Shown here: one piece after another, positions 57,498 to 57,574 of the stretch
Layout: every line of letters begins with the position of its first letter
How positions within the stretch are numbered: the stretch's first letter is position 1
Source: Bacteroidales bacterium
Lineage (GTDB): Bacteria; Bacteroidota; Bacteroidia; Bacteroidales; UBA932
Assembly: GCA_017937885.1 (NCBI GenBank)
Contig: JAGBCS010000022.1
Coordinates: 1 to 57,574, forward strand
Direction: 5' to 3'
Length of the DNA stretch: 57,574 nt
The notes under the pieces: model-generated
Seen by the model: only the letters and a program-made list of their open reading frames with translations
What the model was told of the DNA's origin: nothing
Database searches by the model: none
Program-made: the position numbers and the translations under genes

Positions 57498-57574
57498 ATG
57501 GACACACAGAGCTACAAAACGGTATCCCTCAAGGCAGGCGATATCAAGAAGGAGTGGGTTGTGATCGATGCGAC
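57498..57574 (+). CDS. rplM: 50S ribosomal protein L13 (partial, 5' end)
   Basis: Starts at ATG 57498; 25 complete codons (MDTQSYKTVSLKAGDIKKEW and onward to VVIDA) are followed by the window end. The K-x-W-x-V-I/V-D-A-T start is the L13 N-terminus. rpsI is expected to follow outside the window. Confidence 0.9.
   Translation, partial: MDTQSYKTVSLKAGDIKKEWVVIDA

Noticed and set aside
1..57574. Anti-phage defence locus, prophage or insertion sequence
   Set aside because: No integrase, transposase, restriction, toxin-antitoxin or CRISPR-associated protein signature was recognised in any frame.

Overview
The window reads as a chromosomal segment of a Bacteroidales-type bacterium (Bacteroidota). 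The evidence is: (i) many genes are preceded by the Bacteroidota -7 box TAnnTTTG (for example TATATTTG at 6544 and 45726, TACCTTTG at 53385 and 57424); (ii) there are many SPII lipoproteins with BACON, fimbrillin-like and DUF4595-like modules, a secreted GH43, DUF3109 and DUF2007 proteins, and a B-type succinate dehydrogenase cytochrome b; (iii) the aromatic operon order pheA / aminotransferase / tyrA / DAHP synthase-chorismate mutase is typical of the group. Genus cannot be fixed by eye. No transposase, integrase, prophage, CRISPR array or rRNA was seen.

Layout. 0-8 kb: SLC13/RCK transporter, two paralogous small lipoproteins, tRNA-Leu(UAA), PAP2 phosphatase, a short glycosyltransferase-like ORF, comF, fabG and ahcY. 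8-12.9 kb: an accessory island with a four-copy inverted-repeat element, an M64 peptidase lipoprotein, a DUF4595-like lipoprotein, a small beta-rich lipoprotein, a small HTH protein and a candidate structured RNA. 12.9-18.6 kb: the rod-shape operon mreB-mreC-mreD-mrdA-rodA. 18.7-26.8 kb: ispD, an Lrp/AsnC regulator, topA, a class A PBP, ddl and prmC; prmC carries an in-frame palindromic insertion. 27-37 kb: lipoprotein, U32 peptidase, TPR protein, a degenerate M16 protein, DUF3109, DUF2007, two envelope proteins and hemW. 37-44 kb: GH43, M24B aminopeptidase, DUF697 protein, RelA/SpoT and an orphan sdhC. 44.4-53.2 kb: pyrH-frr, the aromatic amino acid operon, lpxK-dusB and pfkA. 53.4-57.6 kb: a 1120-residue fimbrillin/DUF4595-like fusion lipoprotein, a second copy of the inverted-repeat element, a small membrane protein and the start of rplM.

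The most notable signals are regulatory or repetitive rather than coding. (1) A 20-codon Phe/Tyr-rich leader peptide, an antiterminator arm and an intrinsic terminator lie directly before pheA and fit classical ribosome-mediated attenuation of the Phe/Tyr operon. (2) A 115-bp cruciform-forming palindrome sits in frame inside prmC, like a Rickettsia palindromic element. (3) Two intergenic elements of about 140 bp each carry four alternating copies of CCGTTGAGCG with conserved spacing (about 38, 13-14 and 38 nt) but unrelated spacer sequence; each lies at the 3' side of a locus encoding the same family of modular lipoproteins.
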